Source: Megalonaias nervosa (taxonomy: Eukaryota > Mollusca > Bivalvia > Unionida > Unionidae). Taken from it: 64,000 nucleotides of DNA. The notes below the pieces were generated by a model. That model saw nothing but the letters and a program-made list of their open reading frames with translations. It was not told where the DNA came from and did not search any database. The translations under genes were made by a program, and so were the position numbers. Positions 18,530 to 29,985 of this stretch are shown in pieces; within the stretch, counting starts at the first letter, position 1; the number at the start of each line of letters is the position of its first letter. The DNA lies in the NCBI GenBank assembly GCA_016617855.1, contig JAECUM010004416.1:18901-82900 (forward strand). The letters are read 5' to 3'.

Positions 18530-19359
18530 TTGTCTGTTCCTATGTGTACCTATTGTAAGAAGAAAGGACACTTTATTTCTGATTGCTTCAAATTGAAATA
18601 TAAGCATCAGAATCAAGATAGACCTATCCCAAATGCTCTTATTTCTAAGAGGTCAAGGTCACGGTCATGTATTGAATGCAATACATTTGTTGGGTCTAAT
18701 AAACCCCAGTCTGATTTTATTATGGAGAATTATGAACCATTCATGTCGAAGGGTTCTATATTACTCTTGGGTGATTCGGCCAATCCTATCCATATTAAAA
18801 TTTTAAGGGATACAGAGCTTCTCAGAGTCTTTTATTATCAGGTACTTTGCCTTTTTCTGAGAAGTCTTCTTCTAATGAGAGTGTTCTTATTCAGGGAGTA
18901 GAGTGCGGCTTTGTTACTGTTCCTCTCCATTCTGTAAATTTGTCATCAGACTTAGTTTCAGGACCTGTGACAGTCGGTATATTGCCTTCTTTACCCGTTG
19001 AAGGCATTCATTTATTACTAGGCAACGACCTAACTGGAGACAAGGTTGTGGTTAATCCACTTGTAACTGACAAGCCTTGTTTGGATCAAAAAGTTGATCC
19101 CATTGAAAAAGAATTCCCTGATTTATACCCAGCTTGTGCAGTTACCAGAGCTATGGCAAAGAAAGCTCTTGAGAATGATTTTGATAAGGAAACTATTCCT
19201 TTAGCTGACACATGTATTGGTCAGGCTTTTGATGTGGTCACTTTTACTCCTTGTTTGGATCAGTTAAAAGGTATTGATCACAGTGATCCTCTTTTAAATA
19301 CTCATTCTGTTTTTTCTAATCAGGGTGACAAACGACAATCACTTGCTTATTTGTTTTAA
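18530..19359 (+). pseudogene. Gypsy element 1: gag zinc knuckle and aspartic protease
   Basis: A CCHC knuckle (CTYCKKKGHFISDCF) lies at the start. About 90 residues on, the frame reads ILRDTE where the protease active site D-T-G-A is expected. The neighbouring frame, open from 18847, resumes just there and carries protease-like sequence (VECGFVTVPL, then LLLGNDLTGD near residue 57) to TAA 19357-19359. A single-base change inside the active-site codons therefore broke the protease. The C-terminal part is acidic linker sequence before integrase. Confidence 0.7.
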
Positions 19360-19365
19360 AGGGCC

Positions 19366-20137
19366 ATTAGTGAAACTGAAGCCACTGAAGTACCTGTCTG
19401 TTATTTCATTAAAAATGGAATTCTTATGAGAAAATGGAGACCCCCTGAGGTACCTGCTGGTGACGAGTGGTCAGTGAACTATGTAGTTCCAGAATCTTAC
19501 AGACAGGAAATACTTAAGTCTGGCCCATGAAACTCCTCTGGCTGGTCATTTAGGGATAAAATAAAACTTATCACAAGATCTTTACTCACTTCTATTGGCC
19601 AAAAATCAAAACTGATGTTTGTAAATACTGCAGATCTTGTCATACTTGTCAAATGGTAGGAAAACCCAATCAGAAGATACCTAAGGCTCATCTGCAACCT
19701 ATTCTTGCATTTGACAAACCATTTAGCAGAATTATGGTAGACTGTGTTGGTCCCTTACCTAAGACCAAGTCAGGCAACCGATATTTGTTGACCATTATGT
19801 GTGCATCAACAAGATTCCCAGAGGCAATTCCTTTGAGGAATATTAAAACCAAAACTATAGTAAAATCTTTGATAAAGTTTTTTTTACTCAATTTGGCCTT
19901 CCCAAATCTGTCCAATCGGATCAAGGGTCAAATTTTATGTCTGGAATTTTCCAGCTAATTATGCTTGAATTTTTCACTCAGCAATTCAAGTCAAAAGTGA
20001 AATTATGGTTTCACAGAACTTTAATTGAGAGAAATTTTGAGTCTTGTAATAGAGTTCTTTTTTTCTTGCTCATTCTTCAAAATTTTCTTCAAATTAGATT
20101 TTACGGCCCTTACAAAGTTAAGAAGAAAATGAATTAG
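19366..20137 (+). pseudogene. Gypsy element 1: integrase, broken
   Basis: A His-His-Cys-Cys zinc domain is spread over two frames (19500-19660; HETPLAGH-like, then CRSCHTCQ-like). The catalytic core follows in the frame of 19653 (PFSRIMVDCVGPLPKTKSGN, TRFPEAIPLRN). The first Asp is in VDCVGPL. The core is lost after about 19900, where the second Asp region is scrambled. It lies upstream of reverse transcriptase, which defines the Gmr1 order. Confidence 0.7.
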
Positions 20138-20274
20138 TTAAATTATAATATTAGTACTCTGATCTAAATAAATTAATGGAGTAGCAGTATATTAAGAGAG
20201 ACAGTGAGGTAACTCATGCAGTTAATTTATTTGTACCTGTCCCACTCACTGAAGATTTAAGTGAAGGAATTCAA

Positions 20275-21726
20275 TTGGACTGTACTGATTTTGGAGTGAC
20301 AAATCTTTGGAATTGGGAAATTATAAATAATCTGGACCAGAAACTTTCACATTTGCAACAACAAGAAAGGAATGAACTTAAACAGTTATTATTTGAATGT
20401 GAGCACTTATTTCCAGATGTTCCTACGAGGACAAACAAAATTTTTCATGACGTTGAAATTGTGAATTCTAAACCTGTGAAACAACACCCATACAGGATGA
20501 ACCCTCTCAAACAGGAATACTTGAAAAAGGAAATTCAGTATTTGTTGGAGAATGATTTCATAGAGCCCAGTAAAAGTGGTTGGAGTTCACCATGTATACT
20601 CGTTCCGAAACCAGCTAAAATTTTCCGTATGTGCACTGAGTATAGGAAGGTGAACAGTGTGATAAAAACAGATTCATTTCCATTACCAAGAATTGATGAT
20701 TGCATTGATAAAATTGGAAATTTCAAGTATACCACCAAATTTGACCTTCTGAAAGGATTTTGGCAAATTCCACTGATGGAAAGGAGAAAGGAAATTTTGG
20801 CATTTGTGACTCAAGATGGACTCTATCAAAATAAAGTAATGCCATTTGGGATGAAGGGTTCTCCAAGTTCCTTTCAGCGTTTGATGAATATGATTAATTC
20901 TGGTCTAGATAATTGTGATGCTTACATTGATGATGTCATCATCTACAACGACACCTGGAAAGAACATCTAGCAACAGTTCGGAAATTCTTTGACAGACTC
21001 ACTGATGCAAGTTTGACAATCAATTTATCCAAAAGTGAGTTCTGCCATGCTTGTGTAACATTTGTAGGACATATAATGGAACATGGTAAAGTTAAACCTA
21101 TAGATGCTAAGGTCAAGGCTATCTCTGAATTCCCTGTGCCTGTCAGTAAAATGCAGCTGATGCAATTTTTGGGTATGGCTGGATAGTATCAGAAATTTTG
21201 TTCCAATTTTTCTAATATTGCTGAACCCCAGACAAATTTATTGAGCAAGAAAAACAAGTTTCTTTGGACTGAAAAATGTCAGGAGGCTTTTGCCAAGTTA
21301 AAAGCCATACTTAAAAGTGCACCAGTTCTTACAGCTCCAAATTTCAATCAATCTTTTAAACTGTCTGTTGATGCAAGTGATGATGGGGTTGGAGCAGTAT
21401 TGATTCAAGAAGATAAAAATGGTGTTGATCATCCAGTGTGCTATTTCTCTAAGAAATTAAATAAGCACCAAAGAAATTACTCAACAATTGAGAAGGAATG
21501 TTTGGCTTTAATTTTGGTATTATAACATTTTGAAGTTTACCTAAGTTCAGCTCCTTCTCAGGTTGTTGTTTTTAGTGATCACAACCCCCTTACTTTCATC
21601 GACAGGATGAAAAATAAAAATCAGAGATTATTAAGGTGGAGTTTGTTGTTGCAGGTATATAATCTTGACATCAGGCACATCAAGGGAAAAGACAATTTAA
21701 TAGCAGATGCACTTTCCCGTGTATAG
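20275..21726 (+). pseudogene. Gypsy element 1: reverse transcriptase and RNase H, two stops
   Basis: One long frame with RT blocks in order: GWSSPCILVPKP, FPLPRIDDCIDKIG, TKFDLLKGFWQIPL, MPFGMKGSPSSFQRLMN and the catalytic AYIDDVIIY (Asp pair intact). Nonsense codons are TAG 21184-21186 and TAA 21523-21525. RNase H follows (LSVDASDDGVGAVL, CYFSKKLNKHQRNYS, DALSRV) to TAG 21724-21726. Except for the two stops the polymerase is well preserved, so this copy is fairly young. The 3' LTR follows within 135 bp, so no integrase follows RNase H. Confidence 0.85.
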
Positions 21727-21847
21727 AAATATTATTTCATGTACACTTTGTATAATTCATAAGAGTTCTTCTTATATAATTTTTTACCTCATGTACAATT
21801 AACATGGTAAAAAGAAAACTTTATTACATAAATCTTTCTTTTTCTTT

Positions 21848-22430
21848 ATGGGGGGAAGTGTTATGTATATATAATTTAATTACTTGTGTGTTAGTTTCAA
21901 ATTCTCTTTTATTTTATTTGCATTTCATTACCTGTTATTGTAATAACTTTATTCACTGGATTTGACATTTTTCTAGAAAAATTCAGTTCAGTTCTAGTAA
22001 ATAACAGTGTTGCTACATTGTATTTTTAGCTGACCTAGTTCTGACCTTGGTTCAGAATTTGTAAACACAGAGTGAAAATCATTGGTTGTAATCAAGTTCA
22101 TTCTTGGCTTGTGTCAGGTCTGTTGTAAACAACTTTTTTTAAAATTCATTTCCTTTTTATGGAATCACTGATTCTTAGCTAGGGCTATACTAGTCTATGT
22201 GCTAATTGACTTATTATTTTACTGCGCTGTTCGGGCTGGGTGGCCACGTGACCCATCACATGGGTCTGAAATTGTGTTTTTAGTTGGGTTTAATACTCAT
22301 ATCTCAGTGATTTTAATTCAGTCATAGTTTACACCTTTAGAGCTCAAGGTGTTTTTATTGTTGATGCCAGTTTGATTCATCTATTTTTTGGATTTAATAA
22401 TTTATATTCCCTGGAAAATACTCTTGATCT
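21848..22430 (+). mobile_element. Gypsy element 1: polypurine tract and 3' LTR (family A), truncated
   Basis: The polypurine tract ATGGGGGGAAG ends at 21858 and the LTR starts TGTTATGTATAT at 21859. It aligns with the solo LTR at 25968-26848 (GTGTTAGTTT, TTTCATTAC, GAATTTAATAATTTAT-like block). Similarity fades near 22430, so the right end is missing or replaced. Confidence 0.65.
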
Positions 22431-23742
22431 CAAATATGTGGTAATGACATTAAACAAGCAAAGCCGGAGTTCATTTCTCATGACCATAATTGCATGACTC
22501 CATGGGGTTTTCGTGCACTGCACATCATGGCCAAGACTGCATGGCACCATGGGATTTCTTCTTTAAATATGTTACCTGATCATAATACCTTAGGACAACT
22601 ACTACTACCTCGAAAATCCAGCCCTCCCAGATACATGTACTACTTTTTGCTAAAGAGAGCAAGAAGTTGTCAGCCGATCTAAATGGAGATGGGGCAGAGT
22701 GATCCCCCCTTAGGTTTAAAATTGGCAGCAAAATGCATGAACCTCTTAGTTACTACTTTTGCTCCTGCTAAGAAGCACTTTCATCATGAGAGACCTTGCA
22801 AAAGCCAGAATCTATGTGGGAGATATACCATTACAAGCTGGAGTTTGTTTCTTTTTACTTCTAAGGAAAGTGTACTCATTCTATGTTTCCAGCATTTTGT
22901 TTTCCTATGCCAACAAAGCTCTGCCTTTGCAGTTGCTAACACTTTGTCATCATCACACATTTAGGTATTTGCATGGGGAGCCTGAGTGGCTTCAAATTAA
23001 ATTTGAGCTACAATTATTTTGTACATGCAACTCTCAAGTGCTTATAAAAATTCCTAATATATGTGTAATTCCATTAGAAATGGGTAAATATCGCTGAGTG
23101 TCTATTCCAAGGTATTTGTGGTGTCCGGGCTCCAACTTAAACGATTTTCCTTGAACAAAAAAGAAAATGTGGTCTGTTGGCCTCACAATGGCTGTTGTCA
23201 TACCTAATTTGCAAAATCTATAACGTGCCTCAGTTCCCTTTTAGGTGAAAGTTTTTGTGTATAATATAGACACTTGTGTTCATTTCTGTCTTGCTTAGGT
23301 TCTGGTCAGATAAGTACAGGCAAGCTTTCTATACATGGTGTACTCAGTCACATCTTGTTCAAGCATGTTTCTATAGGCAAAGTTGGAGTGATGTTTATCT
23401 GCGCAAGCTTTTCATTAAAGAGCACTTGCCATAGTCACTTGCAGAAGTAGATTATGTGACTTAACATGATAGGTTCAGGCTACAACATTTATGTGTGCAT
23501 GTCATTATTCCCTTAAGAAACTACATGTAATTTTATATATGTATAATTCCATCATTGCTGGTAAATACAGGTGAGTTTCCTTCATCCTTAGTCTTGGAAC
23601 CCTTCAAAGATTCTAACTGTACCTATTGTCCTTGACTTTCTAAAGTGGTGTTATCATCAACAAATCCTTGTACAAGTTCACCCGGAATGCCTGACATACT
23701 AGCTGAATCTATATCCTGGAATAATCTACTAATAAATACAGA
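22431..23742. other. Intron stretch between retroelement pieces
   Basis: No clear coding domain. Overlapping short frames at 22683-23097 have no recognised motif. It may be the 5' part of the DIRS relic that follows. Confidence 0.3.
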
Positions 23743-24630
23743 ATGGTCTCTTTATCTCAGTTTTCACTCATATATGTAACTGATGGGCTTCCACTTGGGT
23801 GGACCTGTTTGCCACAAGGTGGAATACCATATTTCCAACCTTTGTATCTCCTGTCCTGGACTCAAAATGCCTGGGCAGTCAGTGCTCTATCGATAGATTG
23901 GAAAGGCCTGGATGCATATGCCTACCTGCCAACACCTCTGATTCCAAAGTGATACAGAAAGCAAGAGAATCAGAGTGTCGCCTTATCCTCATTGCACCAC
24001 TCAGTTTGGCAAAGTCATGGATCAGTGACCGCATAATCTTGCTATGGATTTTCCATCATCTACTTAAACAACCACAACGGCACTTGTTTCATTCCTACTC
24101 AGAGAATCCGGATCATATTTAAAAGGCCCTCAGATAAACAATGCACACAACCAGTTGTGGAGAGAATCGCTTTCAGAAGAAGGCCCTCCACTATGACAGC
24201 ATATGAAGGCAAATGGCACATTTTCACCCAGCAGTGCACAAATGAATACATCATACCTCTCCAGGCATCTAATACTGCTAATAGCTAACTTTCTCTGGCT
24301 CTTTGAAGAGAGAAAGTTCACACTGAGTTTGATCAAAGGTTACTGCTCCATGATCATTGACACCTTTAGTCACCATGGAAGAAAGGATATCAGACAAAAC
24401 AAGGACTTATCCAACCTTCTCTACATCTTTGAGTATGCATGGCTAAAAACATTATCCCTATGTCCAAAGTGGAACCCATCTTGGGTCTTAACATGGCCAA
24501 ACAACACACTTTTTGAACCGTTCTCAAGGGCATCTGTGGTACACCTTTCATGCAAGACCTGCTTCCTCATGGCATTAGTGATGGCGGGCAGAATTAGTGA
24601 ATATATGTCCTATTATTAGACTCAAATTAC
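23743..24630 (+). pseudogene. DIRS-type element relic: RNase H end and tyrosine recombinase
   Basis: Two overlapping frames carry the conserved DIRS block DLFATRWN, VSPVLDSKCLG and, one frame over, AWAVSALSIDWKGLDAYAY and PTPLIPK; then SECRLILIAPL. From 24203 a third frame resembles a DIRS tyrosine recombinase: FLFEERK-like helix, TIKGY-like SLIKGYCSMI, PKWNPSWVL, SCKTCFLMALVMAGRISE. It stops at 24618, before the catalytic C-terminal Arg-His-Tyr part. Frameshifts and truncation show an inactive fragment, sandwiched between two Gypsy elements. Confidence 0.65.
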
Positions 24631-24670
24631 ATGCAGTTCCAACAAGACGGGTCAGTCTTACTCATGACAG

Positions 24671-24870
24671 TGTTATGTATATCTATATTTGTTGTAACTC
24701 CTGGTACATAATTTTATATAATTTTTATAATTTATATTCATGGTTGTAATGTGTACAAAACATCTTTAGTTAAGTTTGGCCTAAATGACCTGAATCTATT
24801 AAGAGTATGATATTGAATAGGATCTATAAATAGATGTTTATATACATGTTGATAATTATTCCTTTATGGA
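24671..24870 (+). mobile_element. LTR family B, left copy of Gypsy element 2 (partial)
   Basis: It starts TGTTATGTATAT and shares GGTACATAATTTTAT, TGTAATGTGTACAAAA and TTTAGTTAAGTTTGGC with 28090-28492. It passes straight into integrase sequence at about 24872, so the right part of the LTR and all of gag and protease are deleted. Confidence 0.6.
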
Positions 24871-24871
24871 A

Positions 24872-25560
24872 TATTAAGACTAAAACTATAATCAAAGCCT
24901 TAATAAAGTTCTTTACACTTTTGGGCCTTTCTAAGTCCGTCCAACCTGATCAAGGTTCTAATTTCATCTCAAGGATTGTCTAGCAATTTACTCGTGAATT
25001 AGGTATCCAACAATTCAGATCCTCTCTATATCACCCTGAAAGCCAGGGGGCCTTGGAAAGATTTCATCAGACTTTGAAGAATATGATAAGGTCTTATTGC
25101 TTGGATACCAGACAAGATTGGGATGAAGGTGTTCACTTATTGTTGTTTGCTGTTAGGGAGTCAGTTCAAGAGTCCCTTGGATTTAGTCCTTTTGAACTTG
25201 TTTTCGGACACACTGTTAGTGGACACACTGTTAGTGGACCACTGAAGTTGTTGAAAGAAAATCTTCTTTTAACAGAAGAATCAGAGATCAGTTTACTTGA
25301 TTATTTCTCTGATTTAAAATACAAACTATTGAAAGCTTGTGAAATTCAAGAAATAATCTTCAGTCTACCCAATCACAAATGAAATTGAGGTATGACAGAA
25401 CTACAAAGAAAAGAACTTTTCATCCAGGTGATAAAGTTCTAGCACTCTTGCCCATACCTCAGAGTCTTCTTCAGGCTAGGTATTATTATCCTATAGTTAG
25501 AAAGAAAGTGATTTAAAATTATATCATTGATACTCCTGGGAGGCAAAAAGGGAAACAACT
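24872..25560 (+). pseudogene. Gypsy element 2: integrase core, broken
   Basis: The + strand frame begins mid-core (NIKTKTIIKALIKFF), then the second catalytic Asp in a PDQGSNF block with one stop soon after (TAG near 24980). The third catalytic residue, Glu, is in HPESQGALERFHQTLK (the first Glu of that run). Two adjacent identical 18-bp copies encode GHTVS-repeats near 25205-25240, a small internal duplication. The frame ends at 25382 and degraded C-terminal sequence follows to about 25560. Again it lies upstream of reverse transcriptase. Confidence 0.7.
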
Positions 25561-25609
25561 CTGCCATATCAATAAGCTAAAAGAGCATGTTGATTGAGGT
25601 AGCTCTGTA

Positions 25610-25967
25610 AATCAGTCAGTAAATTTAGTTGTTCCTGTCCCACACAGTGACGATATAAATAATGACGTAGAACCAGAATGTAATGACTTTCGTTCACCAG
25701 TCTTCAAAATTCTGAAATATTAAAATATCTGGACAGTAAACTTTCACATCTACAGCAACAGGAAAAGAATTAGTTAAAGCAGCTCATATGTGAATATGAG
25801 CTCTTGTTCCCAGATGTTCCAACTTGAACAAACAAAATCTACCAAGATGTTGAAATTGTAGACTCTAAACCTGTAAAACAAGACCCTTGCAGGATGAATC
25901 CTCTTTAGCAGGAATGTTTGAAGAAGGAAGTTGAATATTTGTTGGAGAATGACTTTATTGAACCAAG
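25610..25967 (+). pseudogene. Gypsy element 2: N-terminal reverse transcriptase part
   Basis: Degraded coding sequence parallel to 20240-20575 of element 1 (VPVPHSDD, LQQQEKN-like, KKEVEYLLENDFIEPS). It is cut at 25967 by the solo LTR and continues at 26849. Confidence 0.6.
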
Positions 25968-26848
25968 TGTTACGTATATGTAATTAAATTGCTTTTGTGT
26001 TAGTTTTAAAATTATTTTTTATTTTATTTTTGTTTCATTACATTTTATTGTAATGATTATTTTCACGGGATTCAAAATTCTTTTTCAGTAATTCTGTTTA
26101 TCAAAGACGTAAAACGTGTTACCTTTACAATATTTTTAGTTTACCTTGGTCCGCGGTAGTGTAAGCGCTACGTGAAAACGATTGGCTATTGCCAAGGTCA
26201 TTTCATCTAGTCTGGATAAACAATGTTTTATTTTTAAATTTGTTTCAGAGTGATAGTAGATAGGGGTTCTTCCTACGTGACAAATTGCATTTTTCTTATT
26301 GCGTTATTCGAGTGTTAAGAGACCAAGTAATCTATCTCGCGAGAACAGGATGATAGTTAGGGGGAATATATAACCCTTTCTGAGCGCTCATCAGTCAGTT
26401 GTATTCTGAAACCTTGAAGGCGGGATAGGTATTTTATTATTGAAACCAGATTGTGTTTTTGAAGTTCATTTGTTTGACCAGATTGTGTATTTGAAGTTCA
26501 TTTGTTTTTGGAATTTAATAATTTATTCTCTAGAAAACCAAATGAGTGTGCTGTTTTATAAATTCTGGGAGACAGAAATTTAGTGGAAATTTATTCTGGA
26601 ATTATTCAGAAACATAAACTGTGATTCATTTGAGGAATTGTTGCTATTCGTACATAGACCACATCTGATGTCATTGCCTTCCATATTTGTATGTCGTCGA
26701 GATTCGAACCTGGATTCTAATAGAACTATTTAGTGATAGGACTTTTTTACATTGTTTTCTAGGGAAATAAATTATTTTGTTAAAATATACAAAGCTTGTT
26801 GTCTTCACTCTTTTCTCTTGTTATTATTGTACGAGCCTACTCATAACA
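25968..26848 (+). mobile_element. Solo LTR (family A) inside element 2, with 4-bp target duplication
   Basis: It starts TGTTACGTATATG and ends ACTCATAACA, giving TG...CA ends. CAAG at 25964-25967 is repeated at 26849-26852, a target-site duplication. The interrupted reverse transcriptase resumes right after it (SKS... block), which confirms the borders. The length is 881 bp. It belongs to the same family as the 3' LTR at 21859. Confidence 0.85.
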
Positions 26849-27380
26849 CAAGCAAAAGTAACTATAGTTCGCCATGTTATTTTGTACTGAAATGTGTACA
26901 GACTACAGAAAAGTTAACAGTGTTCCAGTACCAAGAATTGATGACTGTTGACAGGATTGGAAATGCAAAATATGTCACCAAGTTTGACCTGCTTAAAGGT
27001 TCTTTCAGACTCCACTTATGGATAGAGCAAAAGAAATTTCAGCTTTGGAACTCCACATGGACTCTATCAATACAGAGTGATGCCATTTGGTATGAAAAAT
27101 TCTCCCTCTACATTCCAGTACTTAATGAATATGGTAACATCTGCTATAGATGGCTGTGATGCATACATTGATAACATCTTGATTTACAGCGATTCCTGGA
27201 ATGATCGTCGGGAAACTATCTGGAAATTCTTTGTTTGCTTGATTGAAGGCAAATCTTAAATTAGTCTAAGTAAAAGTGAATTTTGCTGAGCTTGTGTCAG
27301 ATATTTAGGACATATTGTGGGACATGGTCAAGTTAATCTGCAGAAGCTAAGGTTTAAGCTACCTCTGAATTCCTGTGCCT
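26849..27380 (+). pseudogene. Gypsy element 2: reverse transcriptase, catalytic part
   Basis: The frame continues from 25967 after the solo LTR: TKFDLLKG, MPFGMKNSPSTFQYLMN and then AYIDNILIY, where the catalytic Asp pair has become Asp-Asn. Frames shift near 27030 and after 27259. It is more decayed than element 1. Confidence 0.7.
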
Positions 27381-27952
27381 ATCAATAAAAAGCATCCGAT
27401 GAGTTTTTGGCTGAATATTATAGTAAATTTTACTCAAATTCTTCCACAATTGCTGAGCCCCTGACCTATTTATTAAATAAGAAGGCCAGGTTTTGTTGGT
27501 CTGACTAATGTCATGAGGCGTTCAGTAAGTTAAAGGCCATACTGAAGAGTGCACCAGTTCTTTCAGCTCCAGATTTCAATCAACCATTTAAAGAGTCTGT
27601 TGATGCAAGTGATTTTGTGGCTGGTGGCATATTAATTCAGGAAGATAAAGATGCTGTGGATCATCCAGTGTGCTGTTTCTCAAAAAAGTTAAATAAGCAC
27701 CAGATAAATTATTCCACTATTAAGGAGGAGTGTTTGGCAAGTTTGGCATTACAACACTTTGAAGTGTATATTAATGCTGCTTCTTCGCCAGTTATTGTAT
27801 TCAGTGATCACAACCCTCATACTTTTATCAACAGAATGAAAAATAAAAACCAGAGGTTGTTAAGATGGAGTTTTATGTTGCAAGAATACAACATGGATAT
27901 TTGGCACATTATGGAAAAAGATTTAATCACAGATGCACTATCACATGTATAA
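27381..27952 (+). pseudogene. Gypsy element 2: RNase H
   Basis: After a broken stretch, the frame at 27617-27952 carries ILIQEDKDAVDHPVC, SKKLNKHQINYSTI, VFSDHNPHTFI and ends DALSHV at TAA 27950-27952. Gly replaces the usual Ser-Asp neighbours in one place, and the first catalytic Asp region is upstream in VDASDF. Inactive. Confidence 0.65.
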
Positions 27953-28087
27953 GAGTTTTATATTGCTTTATTTTGTATGCATTTTGTACATTCATTATAA
28001 ATCTTCCTTTGAAATTTTTACATTTGTGTATTTGATTAATATGGAGAAAGAAAGCTTTATTGCATAAATCTTTCTTTTCCTTTTGAG

Positions 28088-28492
28088 GGTACATAATTTT
28101 ATCTAACTTTTATAATTGTTATTCACAGATGTAATGTGTACAAAATATCTTTGGTTAAGTTTGGCTTACACAACTTGAATCTGTTAAGAGTGTAACATTG
28201 CAGAGAATCTGTAAAAAGATGTTTACATATGTGTTGACAGTTATTAATAATAATCTTAAAACTTAAATGGTGCCTATGGTGTAGGTTCTAAGTGACTGAT
28301 GTGATGTTGATGTTTTGAGAATAATTCTGTAACTTCCCATTGGTTGTATGAGGTCACGTGAATATGCTTAATTCATCTCACAATTTTCATTTATAATTTT
28401 GATAATTAAATTGTTTGTTAAGTTTTATCAAACTTGTTGGGTTTTCTTCTTTTCTGTTACTTAAGTTTGTGACCATAGAATCATAACAATGG
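28088..28492 (+). mobile_element. LTR family B, right copy of Gypsy element 2
   Basis: It begins just after a purine-rich TTTTGAGGG at 28081 and ends GAATCATAACA. It matches 24671-24870 at its left and 8870-8990 at its right, so at least three pieces of this LTR are present in the window. Confidence 0.65.
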
Positions 28493-28881
28493 TATCCTCT
28501 TCCATCGCCAAGAACAGACTGCTTTCCACCGGTTACCAGACTTTTGTCATGAAACCTCTGTATAGTCAGCTCAAGACTACACCCAGTTTGGACTTTGAAG
28601 TGGACCCAAAAAATCACACAGAGCAGGTGTGTCAAGGGAGATAATGCCAATTTTTACCTCTCAAGAAGAAAAGGTGGCTATATCAACACAGACTATTTTG
28701 TCCTGGATTAAGTAGGGTCTTTGCTCTGCACATCGAGAAATAACCCCAGCTAATGAGATTTTGTATCCCCCCTATTTTTTTTAAGGAAAAGATGACAAAT
28801 GGAAAAGTTTAAATTCATCAGAGTTGTTTCCTTTCATGAAGTGATAAAAAAATACATGATTTTCACTGGGTTTTTTTTCAG
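28493..28881. other. End of PGLS intron 1
   Basis: Intron sequence that ends in a T-rich tract and the acceptor TTTTTCAG at 28881. The - strand frame at 28387-28650 looks like chance. Confidence 0.4.
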
Positions 28882-29082
28882 GTGGAAGTTTACCCAAATT
28901 TCTCTGTGATGGTTTACCCCATCTGAAGACCAACTGGAACAAATGGAAGATCTTCTTTTGTGACGAGCGACATGTTCCATATAATGACCCAGAATGTACC
29001 TACAGTATTTACAAAACAAATCTTGTGGACAAAGTCAGCATGTTACCAGACCATATATTTCCAATTGATCCTAATGTTTCAG
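28882..29082 (+). CDS. PGLS: 6-phosphogluconolactonase, exon 2
   Basis: Acceptor TTTTTTTTCAG, donor GTATTT. The exon completes GGSLPKF (substrate-binding glycines), then WKIFFCDERHVPYNDPECTY, a signature of the family, and ends DPNVS plus one base. Phases are 1 in and 1 out, matching exons 1 and 3. Confidence 0.93.
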
Positions 29083-29239
29083 GTATTTGTTGTGTACATG
29101 TGACTTTCTGATGTGGGTGGGAAACTATCTATTTTTAGGTCCAACTATTTTCCACTTTATTCATATCTTCATTTATCAATTAGTGTCGTACCTATTCAAC
29201 AAACTAATCAAAGAGTGGTTAGAAAAGTAAAATGGCATT

Positions 29240-29985
29240 ATTCAGTTACGATTTTCAGAAAGAGTGGTTGGAAAAGTCAGTATTCATTTATGTATGGTTT
29301 TCCGTAAGTGGTTGTGAAAGTCAAATGACAGCATTCATTTATGTATGGTTTTCTGTAAGTGGTTGTGAAAGTCAAATGACAGCATTCATTTATGATTTTC
29401 TGTAAGAGTGGTTGGAAAAGTCAGTATTCATTTATGTATGGTTTTCCGTAAGTGGTTGTGAAAGTCAAATGACAGCATTCATTTATGTATGGTTTTCTGT
29501 AAGTGGTTGTGAAAGTCAAATGACAGCATTCATTTATGTATGGTTTTCTGTAAGTGGTTGTGAAAGTCAAATGACAGCATTCATTTATGATTTTCTGTAA
29601 GAGTGGTTGGAAAAGTCAGTATTCATTTATGTATGGTTTTCTGTAAGTGGTTGTGAAAGTCAAATGACAGCATTCATTTATGTATGGTTTTCTGTAAGTG
29701 GTTGTGAAAGTCAAATGACAGCATTCATTTATGATTTTCTGTAAGAGTGGTTGGAAAAGTCAGTATTCATTTATGTATGGTTTTCCGTAAGTGGTTGTGA
29801 AAGTCAAATGACATTATTTAGTTATGATTTTCTGTAAGAGTGGTTGGAGAAGTCAGCATTTATGTATGGTTTTCCATAAGAGTGGTTGTGAAAGTCAAAT
29901 GACAGCATTCATTTATGATTTTCTGTAAGAGTGGTTGTTAAAGTCAAATGACAGCATTCATTTATGATTTTCCGTAGAAGAATAT
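29240..29985. repeat. 51-bp tandem repeat in PGLS intron 2, rich in donor-like sites
   Basis: About 14 units of about 51 bp (some shortened) with the core GTAAGTGGTTGTGAAAGTCA. Nearly every unit has TCTGTAAGT or CCGTAAGT, a good 5' splice-site match, starting about 160 bases after exon 2's weaker true donor. It would also be open in one frame. Higher-order structure: units alternate with a GTAAGAGTGGTTGGAAAAG variant. Confidence 0.85.

Larger units (their letters stand above)
18500..22430 (+). mobile_element. Gmr1-type Ty3/Gypsy retrotransposon 1, 5'-truncated
   Basis: Order on the + strand: gag zinc knuckle, protease, integrase, reverse transcriptase, RNase H, polypurine tract, 3' LTR. Ordinary Ty3/Gypsy elements place integrase after RNase H. 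Integrase before reverse transcriptase in a Gypsy-type pol is the hallmark of the Gmr1 group, first described in deuterostomes. The 5' LTR and most of gag are missing; the break is near 18500. Several frames carry stops and shifts, so this copy is inactive. It sits in PGLS intron 1 in the same orientation as the gene. Confidence 0.8.
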
